A stretch of DNA of 64,000 nucleotides from Prauserella_A sp040635515 (GTDB lineage Bacteria > Actinomycetota > Actinomycetes > Mycobacteriales > Pseudonocardiaceae): assembly GCA_040635515.1 (NCBI GenBank), contig JBEYHY010000001.1, positions 310,001-374,000 on the forward strand. Direction: 5' to 3'. Shown in pieces: positions 63,648 to 64,000 of the stretch. The notes under the pieces are model-generated. The model was given only the letters and a program-made list of their open reading frames with translations, searched no databases and was not told the DNA's origin. Within the stretch, counting starts at the first letter, position 1. Each line of letters begins with the position of its first letter. A program made the position numbers and the translations under genes.

Positions 63648-64000
63648 TTTTCCTTCCACGGGAGGAAATCGGGCTGATCGGTACTGGCGCGCAACTGGAA
63701 TCGGGGTGGTCTTTTCTGCAGGAACGACATGACGCCCTCGACCGAGTCGGGGTTCTTCGCGATGCTGGCGATGAGCCGCGAATCCACCTCGTGGACGGGA
63801 AAAGGCGAATCGAGGTTCGACATCCGGTACAGCAACTGCCTGGTGACGGCGACCGACACCGGCGCCGTGCCGGAGGCGAGGTCCGCCGCCAGCTCGTAGG
63901 CCGCTCCGAGCAGGGCCTCCGGCTCATGCACGCTGTGCACGAGTCCCGCGGCAAGGGCCTCCTCCACGCCGAACACTCGTCCGCTGATCATCCAGTCCAT
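63644..64000 (-). CDS. Enoyl-CoA hydratase/isomerase family protein, C-terminal part (truncated by window)
   Basis: About 118 residues of the crotonase-fold C-terminal half are visible, starting in the middle-region motif (MISGRVFGVEEALAAGLVHSV) common to enoyl-CoA hydratases, usually 255-300 residues long. The reading frame is open to the window edge, so the N-terminal half with the oxyanion hole lies outside. Being coupled to the decarboxylase-like gene, it suggests fatty-acid or keto-acid breakdown next to the P450/monooxygenase pair. Confidence 0.85.
   Translation of the reverse strand: MDWMISGRVFGVEEALAAGLVHSVHEPEALLGAAYELAADLASGTAPVSVAVTRQLLYRMSNLDSPFPVHEVDSRLIASIAKNPDSVEGVMSFLQKRPPRFQLRASTDQPDFLPWKEK

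Overview
The window is a single high-GC actinobacterial chromosome segment. Gene content, GTG/TTG starts and gene order point to a Pseudonocardiaceae-like organism (Amycolatopsis, Saccharomonospora or Prauserella type); this is an inference from content, not a database match. It is mostly core genome. I see no rRNA, tRNA, CRISPR array, insertion sequence, integrase or phage gene.

Layout. 1-6163: the 3' part of a large SMC-like coiled-coil ATPase cut by the left edge, a LysE-type exporter, a DUF6226-like protein, an O-methyltransferase with an apparent frameshift, and a winged-helix protein. 6307-9999: glycolytic operon gap-pgk-tpiA followed by secG and rbpA. 10242-11453: an orphan sensor kinase. 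11611-19774: minus-strand pentose-phosphate operon tkt-tal-pgi-zwf-opcA-pgl. 20126-29589: ctaB, a HelD/HelR-type RNA polymerase motor, an FKBP lipoprotein, a quinone oxidoreductase, two membrane proteins, and a PAP2/acyltransferase fusion. 29641-35244 (minus): acyl-CoA desaturase, ctaA, a two-gene ABC exporter and mptB. 35340-41796: the suf operon (sufR-B-D-C-S-U-T). 41988-45252: a frameshifted sensor kinase and an intact kinase/regulator pair. 45238-50893: lycopene-cyclase-like protein, dGTPase-like protein, Vms1-type peptidyl-tRNA hydrolase, ABC-F ATPase with a probable leader peptide, and a tiny HTH protein. 50880-58700: glycosyltransferase, ABC exporter, hydrolase, LCP cell-wall ligase, a PAS-GGDEF-EAL protein with degenerate motifs, and a Bcp peroxiredoxin. 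58860-64000: P450, flavin monooxygenase, AraC regulator, acetoacetate-decarboxylase-like protein and the 3' part of an enoyl-CoA hydratase.

The order of much of 6.3-50.9 kb parallels the Mycobacterium tuberculosis Rv1436-Rv1473A region (gap-pgk-tpi-secG, pgl-opcA-zwf-tal-tkt, ctaB, qor, ctaA, ABC pair, mptB, sufR-sufT, ABC-F plus small regulator), recalled from general knowledge. This is an old conserved block supplying central carbon flux (NADPH and pentoses), heme A for cytochrome oxidase, cell-envelope mannan and Fe-S clusters.

The least explained signals are: two intergenic arrays of a 21-bp repeat carrying a GAGT-N5-ACTC dyad, each next to a strong hairpin and a convergent sensor-kinase gene; a 44-bp tandem duplication at the zwf/opcA junction; a six-codon leader before the ABC-F gene; AT-rich palindromes before an ABC exporter; two multidomain proteins with lost catalytic motifs; and the cut-off SMC-like ATPase at the left edge.
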